Source of the DNA: Carex sylvatica
Taxonomy: Eukaryota; Streptophyta; Magnoliopsida; Poales; Cyperaceae
NCBI GenBank assembly: GCA_964058845.1
Contig: CAXKVR010000076.1
Coordinates: 310,001-374,000 of the forward strand
DNA length: 64,000 bases
Reading direction: 5' to 3'
Part shown: piece by piece, positions 11,113 to 21,955 of the stretch
How the letters are laid out: every line of letters starts with the position of its first letter
Position numbering within the stretch: position 1 is the first letter of the stretch
Program-made: the position numbers and the translations under genes
Notes under the pieces: model-generated
Told to the model about the DNA's origin: nothing
What the model saw: only the letters and a program-made list of their open reading frames with translations
The model's database searches: none

Positions 11113-11451
11113 ATGAAATTTGAATTAGATGAAGAAGGATGGGAGTTTTGGAAAAAGTATGGAGAAAAAATAGGTTTCACCAATAGAAAGCACTATACCA
11201 ATTGTAGTCACATTGATGGTCAAATTACTTCAAGGGGATTTGTATGTTCGAATGAGGGTTTTCGTAAAAAGGATAAGCGAGATGATCAAACGCTGCAACC
11301 TGGACATGAGACACGTACTGGTTGTATGATTTGATTGGTACTGAAATTAAATAGAAAATCCAACAAATATGAGGTTAGAGAGTTCATCGATGCGCATAAT
11401 CACATCCTTCAACTGCCACAAGCATCTTATCTATTGCCTTGCTTGCGCAAA
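11113..11451 (+). pseudogene. FAR1 DNA-binding domain remnant, unit 1
   Basis: The frame from ATG 11113 reads a FAR1-type zinc-binding domain: an FELDEEGWEFWKKYGEKIGF start, then RGFVCSNEGFRKKDKR, then ETRTGC. An in-frame TGA (11332-11334) interrupts it, after which the same frame continues with VLKLNRKSNKYEVREF and DAHNHIL, the rest of the domain. It ends at a canonical donor (AAA/GTAAGT, 11452). The FAR1 C-x-n-C-x-n-H-N-H ligands are visible. No transposase or MULE exon was found downstream, so it is a decayed transposon gene or a captured FAR1/FRS fragment. Confidence 0.75.
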
Positions 11452-13747
11452 GTAAGTTTTTCCTAATGCTGTATTTTGATCATAATCGGTTGTATAGTCA
11501 TTGTAGCCCTTTCTTTAGATATGTACTAATTTTTATACTCCTATTCAACAATGGCATAGGATATGTACCGGCTTTATTATTTGCTCATACATCTGTGATT
11601 ATGTAAAGTCTACCAATACTACACTAATACTGTACCAGCACCAGATAATGAAAAGTAGAAGCCAATAATGTCATATTGTTATTAGAGGCAAAATAGTCTA
11701 CTCTAATAAAAAGCTTATAATTTTAAAATATGTAATCTTCTAAAATTAATATGACATGTAGGGAATCATTAAGCACCTACATTTAGAATAGATTTATCAT
11801 TTTTAAATCGATAAATTAATTACAATAGGAAAGTTAATTTTAGCTTATGAAAAAAAAAATGTCAACTCCATGTTGACCGAGGAAAGGAATTGAATATCAC
11901 AAAATTTATTCCGATTATTTTGATATATTCTGGTTCTAATCTTTTGTGGACATTATTTATTTTTTTAATATGGTACTCATTGGTTTTACTTAATGGGAAT
12001 AGAAGCTTATGCATCTATAAGCATTTGATGTTTATTTCAATTAAAATTCTACTTCTAAGGTTCAGTCAACTTTATAGTTTACTTTTTTTCTTTTATTTTT
12101 CAAATCTAATTTATTTTGCTAATTTCTCCAAATTTGTTACCTCAAATATTCCACAAAAATTAGTAAATGTTCATCTAAATATTCTTTATATGCTATGAAA
12201 ATTTTAGAAATAAATTCCAAAGGGATAAATATATATGATTTTAAAAAAAAAATGGACAACAATTCCCCTAGATGAACAAATGGTTTGTGGTATAGTACTG
12301 CTAGTGAATTGTATTAGAGGTACATTTCTCATTTTGATACTTATCAGTCAAGAGAGAATTGGAAAAAGAAATAGCGACTTAAGTACAAAAGATTTCACAA
12401 TCACGATATATTTCAAAAGAAGCCAAATATTTTATTTTATTGAATCAAGAAGTAATTTACAACCTAAAATTGTTATCCCTCTAATTACAATATAAAAAAT
12501 GTATCTTTTTTTTCACCCCTGTGCGAGCATCCCATATAAGCTCTATGTATGTAGCGAGCATCCTATATAAGCTCTATGTATGTAGCACTGCTCTATTCAT
12601 GCTTTTAGTTGCTTAGAATTTAGGAAGTCTTTTTCCTTGATATTGTAACATGCTTGATTAAATTCCTCGTATGTTAAAGAGAGTAATCTATTGTTGTATC
12701 CATTTGCTTCATCAGCTCAATCATTGCCTAAAGTAGGAGCAAGGCAAAAATATTAGATCTTCATAAAATTTGACAAAATTATCCACATATAGCATTGACA
12801 AAATAGGAGCAGACAAAAACAACTAACCAGGTCTGAGATTGTCATTTTCTGATTCACTTGTTGAATTAACCGGTATAATAATGGAAAGAAACTTATATAT
12901 AAATGAGAATAAAAATAGACGAACCAAACCAATAAATTGAATAGCATGATATAGATAATATAGATGTGCACTATATCATAAAATAGTGCAGCATAACCAT
13001 ATAAATCCATGTCAAGAAAAATCCATTGTGTTATTAGAAACATTAGATCTTCATTGGAGTTAATATTATTACTTATAAATATATTAATCTCTCCTAATAA
13101 GCTGCACAATGACAAAGTCCGTATCAGATGTCTGTCAATCAAAAATGTATAGCTTTGAAAAAACATCTCTTCTTTATTGCTTATCTATATGAAGCTAATA
13201 AGTGAAATGCTACTATGCTTCGAAGACAAAATATTGAGGCCTAATTGCTAGATTGGGGAAAAAAGTTTCATCTCAAAAGTTCCCTTCGGTGAGAAACTGT
13301 ATTGACATGAACCAATCAAATTGCAAATTGTGAGATAAATAAGAACAGAAGTTCACATGTAAAATAATTCACTACAAAAGAAGAAGATAAATGACATACC
13401 TAAGACCTAATTCCTCCGGGTTGAAAATTGATAGATTGATCTTAACAATTTCTGAAAATTAAGCAAAAATGAATACAATTGTAACAGGCCGTGAGAAATT
13501 AGACACAAATTCTTTAAAAAAAACGTTACACACCAATTGAAGCAGAGTGCGACAAAGCGGAGTGCTTAGGTGGAGGAGCAAGTTACTGACAACGATCGAG
13601 ATTGAGGGAGAAAGTAGCCCGGCTCAGTCGAGATGCAGCAAGAAAGACAGAGAAGGCAGAGAGGAGCGATATGAGGTGCTTGAACAAGTGCTGCTTGAAG
13701 AGAACGAGAGGATGGAGATGCGTCTGAGGAAAAGGCGCTGATCAAAT
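11452..13747. other. Mutator-like element interior, no gene recognised
   Basis: AT-rich and without convincing coding sequence; the short frames at 11890-12198 and 12753-13166 look fortuitous. A 31 bp tandem duplication (GCGAGCATCC...CTATGTATGTA) lies at 12523-12584. 13540-13740 is GC-richer, and a minus-strand donor-like AGGTATGTC lies near 13398, hinting at a former exon. Equivalent interiors: 29091-31386 and 55073-57368. Confidence 0.5.
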
Positions 13748-13915
13748 TTGGAGTCAGAGAGAAGAAATGGAGACTGGAGAGGGTGATTCTTTTTTTGCAT
13801 GTGAGAGACACATGATATTTTAATTTATTTAATCTCAACCGTTGGCTAGTTTGAATGGGTGAGATTTAATAATTGTAAAAGATTCCCTTATACGGTACCT
13901 GGGAGGATATGGATT
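13748..13915. repeat. Right terminal inverted repeat of the Mutator-like element
   Basis: Inverted partner of 10696-10862. It contains the Asp718/KpnI-type hexamer GGTACC and the AATCTCAACCGTTGG core in reverse. Confidence 0.8.
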
Positions 13916-13980
13916 TGCGTGACATAACATCTCCTGCCTAAGGGCTTATTCTAAAAAAAAAAATAACCTCTCCCTCTCAC

Positions 13981-14183
13981 CCGACTTCTCTTCGCCGCCC
14001 TCTCCCTGTCGCACACAACCTTTCCCCGACCCCGTACTTTCCAGTTTCTGTCTCTCAAGATCGTGTTGAAATTCTGTAGCGCTCCTTCCGTCCTTTCCTC
14101 TTCGAGCAAGCTTGGCGAATCCCTACACGCCATTCATTCTCGCGCTGAAACTCTAACCCGTGCCATGGCTCCTTGATTTACAG
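13981..14183 (+). other. Exon-like fragment (exon 1), copy beside gene B
   Basis: CT-rich sequence resembling a plant 5' UTR, ending at a donor (ACAG/GTACGCC). It is paralogous to 16838-17086. A short reading frame (ATGGCTCCTTGA, 14165) is not a plausible product. The gene is not recognised. Confidence 0.4.
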
Positions 14184-14390
14184 GTACGCCATTCATTGCT
14201 TATTTCATTTCATTTTTTCAAATGTGTCAGATTTTGATTTACTGCTACGCCGTTCCTTGTGCACAAGTTAATAATTTTCACTTAGACGAAGAACGGTTGA
14301 AAGTTGGATCTATAACTGGAAGTAAACATCATGATAGTTAAGGAAGAACACAATTCATAAGTTAATCTGTCAAATGAAATTTCTTTACAG

Positions 14391-14473
14391 ATTAGATAAC
14401 ACAAATCCTTTGCAACTGGTCACTGGTCAGGCCATCTGGTACAAGAAATGAGGAGCAAGGGCGGTTGATCAAG
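14391..14473 (+). other. Exon-like fragment (exon 2), copy beside gene B
   Basis: Follows the acceptor TTTCTTTACAG (ending 14390), giving a 207 nt intron after the exon at 13981-14183, and ends at AAG/GTTTGC. It is paralogous to 1896-1969. The product is unknown; it may be a remnant of a neighbouring gene copied with the germin-like gene. Confidence 0.4.
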
Positions 14474-14784
14474 GTTTGCTATTTTTGGTTTTTATATATA
14501 TTTTAAGGCTGCAGTAATTAACAATGAAATTATAATCAAAGAATGAACCAAGCAAGTGTAATCTAATCAATCCAGAGGCAACAACAGTAAGTATTAATTG
14601 TAAGATACTTGTGGTTATTGAAGCATTTATTCACTCATGCAAACATGCCCCAGAGGCAAGGTTTTGTTATTGAAATAACAGATTACAAACTAAATTTGAA
14701 TCGTAAACAATTTATTACATATCATGTGAAAGTGAGAAAATTAGCAGATTATTTCCTCATTTACAAAAGAATTATGAAGATTGA

Positions 14785-15450
14785 TTAGCTGCTATTGGAG
14801 AACTGAGCCTGGAGCCAGTCAACAGTCTTCTTATCAAGTTGAAACGCCTTGGTTAGCACATCATCAGAAATAGGTAGGTTTGACCCAAAGACAGCCTTTG
14901 CGACAGTGATCAAGCCTGGGTTTTGGCTACTCAGACCCGCAAATGCAACGGCAGGGACATGTCCAATGTTGAACTGGAAATGGATGAGTCCCTTGGGAAA
15001 AACAAAGGCATCACCCTTGTTCAACACCTTGGAAAAGAGCTTGAAGTCGGGGGATGACGTCACAAAACCGACATAGAGAGTGCCCTCCATGACGGTGAGC
15101 ACTTCAGTTGCTCTGGGGTGGGTGTGTGGTGGGTTGAGGCCGCCGTTGGGTGCAAAGTCAAGACGAGCAATGGAAATTCCCAGGGTGTTGAGTCCGGCAA
15201 TCTTTTGGACATTGAGTAGGGTGACGTTTGACCCGGGATTCTTACTTGTGTCGCCGGCCTTGTCGAGTCCTGAGAAGAAGAAGTCTTCTGGTTTCACATC
15301 AGTTGGGTTCTTGCAAACTAAACCGTTCACAAATACTGGAGAGCTATTGTCAGCAACACAGAAATCTTGAAGTGGGCTGGGATCAGAAGCAAATGCTTGA
15401 GATGAGACCAAGGCAAGCAAAGTGAAGAGAAAAAATGTACTGGAAGCCAT
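14785..15450 (-). CDS. Germin-like protein B (cupin, secreted), unit 1
   Basis: Intronless 221 aa paralogue of gene A, about 90% identical by eye. Signal peptide 1-21, Cys31 and Cys46, NVT at about 75, metal ligands His109, His111, Glu116 and His157 all retained. It has Ser36 where A has Cys36, a KGD tripeptide before box 2 as in A, HVP for AVP after box 2, and a four-residue SNSS tail. ATG at 15450 is the only sensible start. Coding-strand AATAAA signals lie at 14711-14716 and 14626-14631. Confidence 0.95.
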   Translation of the reverse strand: MASSTFFLFTLLALVSSQAFASDPSPLQDFCVADNSSPVFVNGLVCKNPTDVKPEDFFFSGLDKAGDTSKNPGSNVTLLNVQKIAGLNTLGISIARLDFAPNGGLNPPHTHPRATEVLTVMEGTLYVGFVTSSPDFKLFSKVLNKGDAFVFPKGLIHFQFNIGHVPAVAFAGLSSQNPGLITVAKAVFGSNLPISDDVLTKAFQLDKKTVDWLQAQFSNSS

Positions 15451-15535
15451 TTTCGTTCAAGTATCTAAACTTGTGTTAGCTTCTGATTTATTTAGGCAAA
15501 TTGGTAGTTGGTTATACAATGACCAATGCTTGTAT

Positions 15536-15705
15536 AGGTATTTATAGTAGTGGGTGCTTCAAGAATTCCTCACGATTTGGAAATAAAATAATTGAAGCTT
15601 TAGGCTAATTTGTCCAGGTTTGAAATGTTCTCTGTGAATTGGTCAAGGGCTAAAATTTCATCTCACTATACTTGGGCCTATTAAATGGAGATGATGGGGT
15701 CAATT
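15536..15705 (-). promoter_or_regulatory. Promoter of germin-like gene B, unit 1
   Basis: TATA box CTATAAATA on the coding strand at 15539-15547, 89 bp before the ATG. TTGACC W-box cores at 15641-15646 and 15698-15703 match those of gene A. About 45 bp of the A promoter is missing further upstream. Confidence 0.6.
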
Positions 15706-15835
15706 AAAGATGTAGACAACTTCAATCTGAGGTATATTAAACAAAGTGTTTTCAAATAGATGGTCCCGCTCTTACGAATGAAGCAATCACCTATTTTAGT
15801 TTTGTTGGGAAAAGTTGGAGTACGTAGAATGTTGT

Positions 15836-16837
15836 AGCCAGGATTTTTGTCAAAAATCTTCATGCTACAATTAAGAAAAAGAGTATATATGGTTGCAAAA
15901 AAAAAATTGGCAAATTAAAATTGTTAAATTAGAGTTGCCAATTAATTTGACATTTTTATTAACTTCTTGCAGTTAGCACGCAGTATCAATCACAAGTTGC
16001 AATTTTAAAATTGACTTCTCTTCGATCTCCTTCGTGTTTTGACTCACTATAAGAAGAGAGATGTATTTTCAGTCGTTATGTTTATTTTAACCTAAGTATA
16101 TTTTTAATTTTATAGTTATTTAAAAAATAGTTTTATGACTAATTTTTTAATCAATTTTGTATTACTTATTGCTTTATGAGACTTTAGATAATATTGATAA
16201 TTATTAGAAATATAAAATATATATTTTTTTTTAAAAACATTATGTATGATAGCTTTCGTTATAGCTATGTTTCTTGCAATAGCTTTTTTTTAGTCTTTCC
16301 GCTATAACAGGATAAAACCTTGAACATTATAGATTGCTTGTTTATTAGTTTTTAATACAATTTTAATGTCACTCGGTATTTTATATCATGTTAAAGATGA
16401 ATTGTTCAAATTTTAAATAATTCAACTAATGATAAAACTTGTATCAAATTTCCTTACCTTTTATACATCCAGTATCTATCTATGTAATATGTGTGCGTGT
16501 AAATATAGAGTCCGTAACTCTGTTTACTATCATATTATTTGAATTTCAGCCTAAATTATTTGATTCTGCCAACCGTTGGATCCGTGCGGATCAGAGCTGG
16601 ATCGGTAAAAAAACAATAGCACCCCAATCGCTCTCAGTCCGACGAGAGAGAATTCATATCACATGAGCTAATCTGAAACGAGAATTTGAATCCAGTCCAT
16701 TTGATTTTAATGACACAATCTTAAAGAGACCGCCGTAAATTATAAACTTGGACTGGATTGAATCGGATTCTCATCGGACGGTCCAAATTCAAACTCAAAC
16801 AATAAGCGTTAATGCAGAGGATCCGAACTCCACACTT
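15836..16837. other. AT-rich spacer, no gene seen
   Basis: No coding signal. A small inverted repeat (TTGGCAA...TTGCCAA) lies at about 15907-15943. 16560-16830 is GC-richer and ends with the recurring GTTAATGCAGAGGATCCGAA motif at 16808. Equivalent sequence: 33475-34476 and 59456-60457. Confidence 0.5.
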
Positions 16838-17086
16838 CTCTGTTTGGCTCTTTCCTCCTCTCTCGACCCCCTTTCGCCGCGCTTGTCCTTGTCTCACACA
16901 ACCTCTCCTCGACCCCCACCTATTCTCCGTACTTTTCAATTTCTCTCTCTCTCTCTCTCTCTCTCTCACGATCGTGCTGAAACTATGTAGCGCTCATGCC
17001 GCCATTTCCTTCTCGAGCCAGGTTGGCGAAACCCTAGAGGCCGTCGCGCCGAACTCTGACCCACGCTAAGGCTCCTTGATTTAATG
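16838..17086 (+). other. Exon-like fragment (exon 1), second copy
   Basis: Paralogue of 13981-14183 with a (CT)n microsatellite at 16942-16967, a GAAACCCTAG telo-box-like motif and a donor-like ATG/GTACGAC end. Its presumed exon 2 is at 19535 in the next unit, so the intron would be ~2.4 kb and filled by the MITE, foldback and hAT-like elements. Confidence 0.4.
16942..16967. repeat. (CT)n microsatellite
   Basis: About 13 CT dinucleotides inside the exon-like fragment. Same length by eye at 34581-34606 and 60562-60587. Confidence 0.9.
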
Positions 17087-17247
17087 GTACGACGTTCATT
17101 GCTTAATTTTTTTGTCATATTTTGATTTACTGGTACACTGTTCCTTGCGCACAAGTTAGTAATTTTCTTGTCGACGAAGAGCACGCCAAAGTTTGGTTTA
17201 TAGATGGAAAAAAACATCAAGAATAGTTAAAGAAGAGCACAATACAG

Positions 17248-17391
17248 TGGATCAACATTTTTCAGATTGGATTTTTCGCAGTTGTAAAAAAAATTAATAT
17301 ATTTCTTTGTGTTATTGAAAAAAAATAAAAATGCTTGAATTCTGAGTTATTGATCCCGGTTCAAAAGTCACTTCTAGGTAATACATAAAGA
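17248..17391. repeat. Foldback left-arm fragment
   Basis: Paralogue of 412-545 that ends CACTTCTAGGTAATACAT just before the MITE. It lacks the hAT-like insertion, so it supplies the empty-site sequence (one CTTCTAGG instead of two CTTGTAGG copies). Confidence 0.7.
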
Positions 17392-17796
17392 GGAGTGTTC
17401 AAATGCACCCAAATTTTTGTGCACCCAAATGCACTCTATATTTCAAATCCTTTTTTTTTTTTCTGTTTTTAAAGTCTGAATAGTCAATCCGGACTGTTAG
17501 ATGCGATCTATATATTAAGATGTACTTGGAAACCAAATTTTACATTTTTTGGAATTTTTTTATTATTTATTAAGCCACTTTGAAAATCGCTGATTTTATA
17601 TTTTCTGGATCAGCGGTTTTCAAAGTTGTTTAATAAATAGTAAAAAAAATTCAAAAAATGTAAAATTTTTTCGCCAAACACATCTTAATATATAGATCGC
17701 ATCTAACGGTTCGGATTGACTGTTTTGACTTTGAAAACAAAGATAAAAGATATGAAAGATAGGGTGCACAAAAATTTGGGTGCATTTGAACCCTCC
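17392..17796. mobile_element. Foldback MITE, ~405 bp
   Basis: The element is nearly one inverted repeat. The left end GGAGTGTTCAAATGCACCC pairs with the right end GGAGGGTTCAAATGCACCC on the other strand, and pairing continues through the element to a central stem around 17600-17640. No coding capacity. A clear target duplication is not seen; at most GA flanks both sides. It lies between two fragments of an older foldback element. The superfamily is not assigned. Confidence 0.75.
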
Positions 17797-19259
17797 GACC
17801 TGAAAAATGTACATCCGGGTTAATTGTTACAATGTTTCTAATAAATTAAATTATATTATATTTTATCTAGTTTCAAAGAAATATATTCAATATTTCTAAT
17901 ATTTCAATAAAAAAAATATTTTGTAACGAAAAAAAAGTTATTTTTTAATCCACTTTTTTTTTAAATATTAGAAATTTTGAATATATTTAGTTGAAAATAG
18001 TTGGAATATAATATAATATGATTTATTGTAAAGACTATAACAAATAATCTGAATCAATATTTTTCAGATTGGATTTTTTGCGGCTGTAAGAAAAATTAAT
18101 ATATTTCTTTATGTGTTATTGTAAAAAAATAAAAGTGCGTGAATTTTGAGTTATTGATCCCGGTTCAAAAGTCACTTGTAGGCTATGTTACACGGATACG
18201 CCATATTAGATCCCGTACCAGTATCCGATACGTATCGGATACCGATACGCGTCCGATACGGCCACGATACGTATCCGATACGCCAGCTGGCGTATCAGAT
18301 GACGTGGCGTATCTCTAACATTTCAGATACGGTCGCGATACGCGTTGAATCGTATCTGATACGGATGTTTCAGCGAGATACGGCGGGATACGGGCGGATG
18401 AACCGTGCCCGCACCCGTGAGCCGCGACTGTGAGCCGACTTGAGCTGCTCCGCACCTGTGGACCGCGTATACACCAGCTTAAATATGTTTTTTTTCGGCC
18501 AGAGCCTTGGTTCGAACTTGGGAAGGCCCAGTCCCAGCCAAAAGCTTTATCCACTCCGCAAGATTTTGTTTGTGTTTAATTACATTAACTTTGTTATTTA
18601 ATATCAACTCTTATATTAAGTCTTTAGTTTTTTATACCTTGATTAAGTTTTTTAATATATTCATCTTTTTAATTATATTTTTTTTTGATTATTTAAATGT
18701 AATATACAAATTAATAAAAAATAATATATATATAATAAACGTATCGTATCATAGATTTTTACAAATTGCCGTATCACCGTATCCGTATCGTATCCGATAC
18801 GATACCCGTATCCGTATCCATGCAACATAGCTTGTAGGTAATACAGAAAATATTATAATCCTTCTAGTACATTTAATTTATAAAAAAAATGTATCTATTT
18901 TGAGAATTCTTTTTGAATAACAATCATTAAATAATTTAAAGTTTTTATTTTTTTTTCAAAAATAGATACAACTTTTTATAAATTAAATGTATTAGAAGGA
19001 TCACAGTATTTTCTGTATTACCTAGAAGTGACTTTTGAACTGGGATCAATAACTCAGAATTCAAGCATTTTTATTTTTTTTCAATAACATATAAAGAAAT
19101 ATATTAATTTTTCTTATAGCTGCGAAAAATCCGGTTTGAAAAATGTCGAACCAGGTTATTTGTTATAGTCTTTCTAATAAATCAAATTATATTTATTTTA
19201 TCTCTTTTCAAAGAAATATATTCAACATTTCTAATATTTCAATACAAAAAATAAATAAA
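17797..19259. repeat. Foldback repeat, unit 2 copy
   Basis: Collinear with 158-1620. It carries a C where unit 1 has T in the right arm (AAATCCGG at about 19128) and the same internal hAT-like insertion. Confidence 0.7.
18183..18830. mobile_element. hAT-like transposon, unit 2 copy
   Basis: Matches 544-1191 throughout, with the same flanking CTTGTAGG duplication. Confidence 0.75.
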
Positions 19260-19534
19260 TAATTGAAAATTTTCTGTTTTGCTTAAAAAAAAAAAACCCA
19301 AAGCCGTTGAATTTTTTCACGGTTTTGAATTGAAATTCAAAGCCATGGAAAAATTTCACAGCTTGGCCATTTTTATAACTTTTTCAAAATCTTGGTTATT
19401 ATTATTAAAATATTTTATTAATTGGGTAATTTTGAAAATGTCGGTGTGCTTGTCAGGGTTGAAAATCATATTTGTAATCATAATTAGGTAACGAAGTTCA
19501 AAAGTTAATTTTTTCACATGAAATTTCTTTACAG

Positions 19535-19608
19535 ATTAGATAACACAAATCCTTTGCAACTGGTCAATCCACCTGGTACAATAAATGAGGAGCAAGGGTA
19601 ATTGATAG
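19535..19608 (+). other. Exon-like fragment (exon 2), unit 2 copy beside gene A
   Basis: Counterpart of 1896-1969 with the acceptor ending at 19534. It would pair with the exon 1-like sequence at 16838-17086. Confidence 0.4.
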
Positions 19609-19944
19609 GTTTGCTATTGTCAGTTTGTATTGGTATATACGGGATCCAGTAAATAAACATGAAATTCTAACCAAATAATAAACTAAGCTTTCATTCAAAA
19701 AAATAATAAACTAAGCTACTGTGATCTCCTCAATCCAGAGGCAATGACAGTTAGTAATTGTCAGATATTTATGGCTTATTGAAACATTTATCCTTTCATG
19801 CGAACATGCCCAAGAGGCAGGGCTTTATTATTGACAATATATAAGATATTACACACTAAATTTGAATTTTAACCAATTCATTACATATCATTTTATGACA
19901 AATGCTTAGCAGACTGATATCTTGATGATTGATTAGTTGCTAAT

Positions 19945-20598
19945 TCAGAACTGAGTTTGGAGCCAGTCAACAATCTTCTTATCAAGTTGGAATGCCTTGG
20001 ATAGCACATCATCTGAAATAGGCGGGTTTGACCCAAAAACTGCCTTTGCGACAGTGATCAAGCCTGGATTTTGGCTACTCAGACCTGCAAATGCAACAGC
20101 AGGGACAGCTCCAATATTGAACTGGAAGTGGATGAGTCCCTCAGGAAAAACAAACACGTCACCCTTGTACAACACCTTGGAAAAGAGCTTGAACTCCGGG
20201 GCTGAAGTCACAAAACCGACATAGAGAGTGCCCTCAATAACAGTGAGCACTTCAGTTGCTCTGGGGTGGGTGTGTGGTGGGTTGAGGCCACCGTTGGGTG
20301 CATAGTCGAGACGGGCAATGGAAATTCCCAGGGTATTGAGTCCGGCAATTTTTTGGACGTTGACTAGGGTGACGTTTGACCCGGGATTCTGACTTGTGTC
20401 GCCGGCCTTGTCGAGGCCTGAGAAGAAGAAGTCTTCTGGTTGCACATCAGCTGGGTTCTTGCAAACTAAACCGTTCACAAATACTGTAGAGCAATTGTCA
20501 GCGACACAGAAATCTTGAAGTGGACTGGGGTCAGAAGCAAATGCTTGAGATGAGACCAAGGCAAGCAAAGTGAAGAGAAAAAATGTACTGGAAGCCAT
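19945..20598 (-). CDS. Germin-like protein A, unit 2
   Basis: Same 217 aa product as the unit 1 copy. One synonymous difference was seen (AAT for AAC in the SQNPGL segment, base 20068). Start at ATG 20598; the in-frame codon nine bases upstream is TTG. Confidence 0.95.
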   Translation of the reverse strand: MASSTFFLFTLLALVSSQAFASDPSPLQDFCVADNCSTVFVNGLVCKNPADVQPEDFFFSGLDKAGDTSQNPGSNVTLVNVQKIAGLNTLGISIARLDYAPNGGLNPPHTHPRATEVLTVIEGTLYVGFVTSAPEFKLFSKVLYKGDVFVFPEGLIHFQFNIGAVPAVAFAGLSSQNPGLITVAKAVFGSNPPISDDVLSKAFQLDKKIVDWLQTQF

Positions 20599-20688
20599 TT
20601 CTTTCAAGTATCTAAACTTGTGTTAGCTTGTGGTTTATGTAGGCAAATTACAAATTGGTATTTGGTTATACAATGACCAATGCCTGTA

Positions 20689-20871
20689 TAGGTATTTATA
20701 GTAGTGTGTGCTTGAAGATTTCCTCGCGATTTGGAAATAAAATAAATGAAGCTTTTGGCTAATTTGTCCAGGTTAATTTGAAATGTTCTCTGTGAATTGG
20801 TCAAAGGCTCAAGTTTTTTGTTAGTATACTTTGGCCTATTAAATCATGAATGGGAGATGATGGGGTCAATT
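20689..20871 (-). promoter_or_regulatory. Promoter of germin-like gene A, unit 2
   Basis: TATA at 20693-20701 and W-box cores at 20799-20804 and 20864-20869, as in unit 1. Confidence 0.6.
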
Positions 20872-21049
20872 AAAGATGTAGACAACTTCAATCTGAGGTG
20901 TATCCCTCTAATAAACAAAGTGTTTTCAAATATATGGTCCCGAATTTTCGAATGAATCAATAACCTATTTAATTTTTCTGGGACCTTATTTACCGTGTAC
21001 AAGTCAAACATGTAAGACGTGGAAAAGTTGGTGCAGTACGTGGAACTTG

Positions 21050-21885
21050 TCAATCGGCTAGCAGCAATATATACTATTCTCTTTGAAACATTTAAACCCT
21101 CTTTATTTATAGTTATATTATGAAGATAGTGTTCTGACTTCTGATACATTATATGCCGCACTAAACATATAAAAGTAAATATTTATATTTATATTTAATC
21201 TTAGAATTTACTTTCAATCTCGCTTCACTATTGGATTCGTTTCTTCGATCGCCGCTGTATTTTGACAACGATCGGATCTACTTACCGTCACGTTCTGATT
21301 GAGATGAAAACTCTACACTCCGAGCTCTGACATTACCACACTCTCGGCTCCAATCAGCTCCGCTCGGCACTAATCTCTACCCTCTCGCTCCACGACCGAA
21401 TCCACTTCTTCAACCGCTATTGCGCTCCGACGACGACCGGATCTATTTACCATCGCACTTCGACCGAGATTGAACTCTACGCTCTGAGCTCTGACGATAT
21501 CATACTTTCGTCTCTGCTCAGCTCCGGTTCCTCCCCTCTCTCATTCTCCTCTCCGTTTAAGAAGATAGTAGCGAGAGAGGGGAGATGTTGCGTCGGAAAT
21601 GAGATCTAAAAGAAGTGAAAATAATAAAGTTGGATGAAAGTTGATAAAGAGATGGAGTGGAGATGAAGTGGAAGAGAAAAGAGGTGGCAGCTGACCTAAT
21701 CGCCAGAAGTGGAAAAAAGATTTTTGATGTATTTCTAAAACAAAATCAAGACTAGTATTGTTAACTTGATTGGGAGTTGTGATGTCGCATACTTTTAATA
21801 CATTCAGATACATTGTAAATTTGTAATGCGATTGAGAGAAGGATGTTATACAATTTTAATATTTCTCGGTATATTATTATATCTT
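21050..21885. other. Spacer with imperfect tandem duplication, unit 2
   Basis: No gene seen. The ~165 bp imperfect duplication lies at about 21231-21537. Confidence 0.55.
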
Positions 21886-21955
21886 GTTTTTTTTTTATAA
21901 AAGGCAATATAGTCCGTTTCATATGAGAAACTAAGGAGTTAATTTATAATAGTGT

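Larger units (their letters stand above)
10696..13915. mobile_element. Mutator-like element with long TIRs, unit 1
   Basis: Long terminal inverted repeats: left 10696-10862 and right 13748-13915, about 168 bp each and highly similar (outer end AATCCATATCCTCCCAGG). The inside carries a FAR1 domain remnant, as Mutator-derived FAR1/FRS genes and Jittery-type elements do. The flanks read GCGACAT on the left and GCGTGACAT on the right, which may be an imperfect ~9 bp target duplication. The transposase core (MULE domain) is not recognisable, so it is non-autonomous. Confidence 0.75.
1..17639. repeat. Tandem array unit 1 (~17.64 kb)
   Basis: First full unit of a head-to-tail array. The sequence at position 1 recurs at 17640, 35276 and 61257. 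The unit holds two germin-like genes (A at 2306, B at 14785), a LINE, a Mutator-like element and several small transposons. Equivalent features lie 17,639 bp apart between units 1 and 2 over almost the whole length. The phase used here is arbitrary because the window starts inside the array; the original duplication breakpoint is not visible. Confidence 0.95.
19495..21049. repeat. Germin-like segment A, unit 2
   Basis: Block paralogous to segment B at 31979-33474; gene A with its flanks. Confidence 0.7.

Noticed and set aside
11890..12198. 102-codon hydrophobic frame in the Mutator-like interior
   Set aside because: Very AT-rich, Phe/Ile/Leu-dominated, no domain, no codon bias and no promoter; typical of chance frames in AT-rich DNA.
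12523..12584. Short direct repeats as a CRISPR-like array
   Set aside because: Only two adjacent 31 bp copies with no spacers, in a plant genome: a simple tandem duplication.
12753..13166. 137-codon minus-strand frame resembling a membrane protein
   Set aside because: Hydrophobicity follows from AT-rich codons; no recognisable family and it sits inside a decayed transposon.
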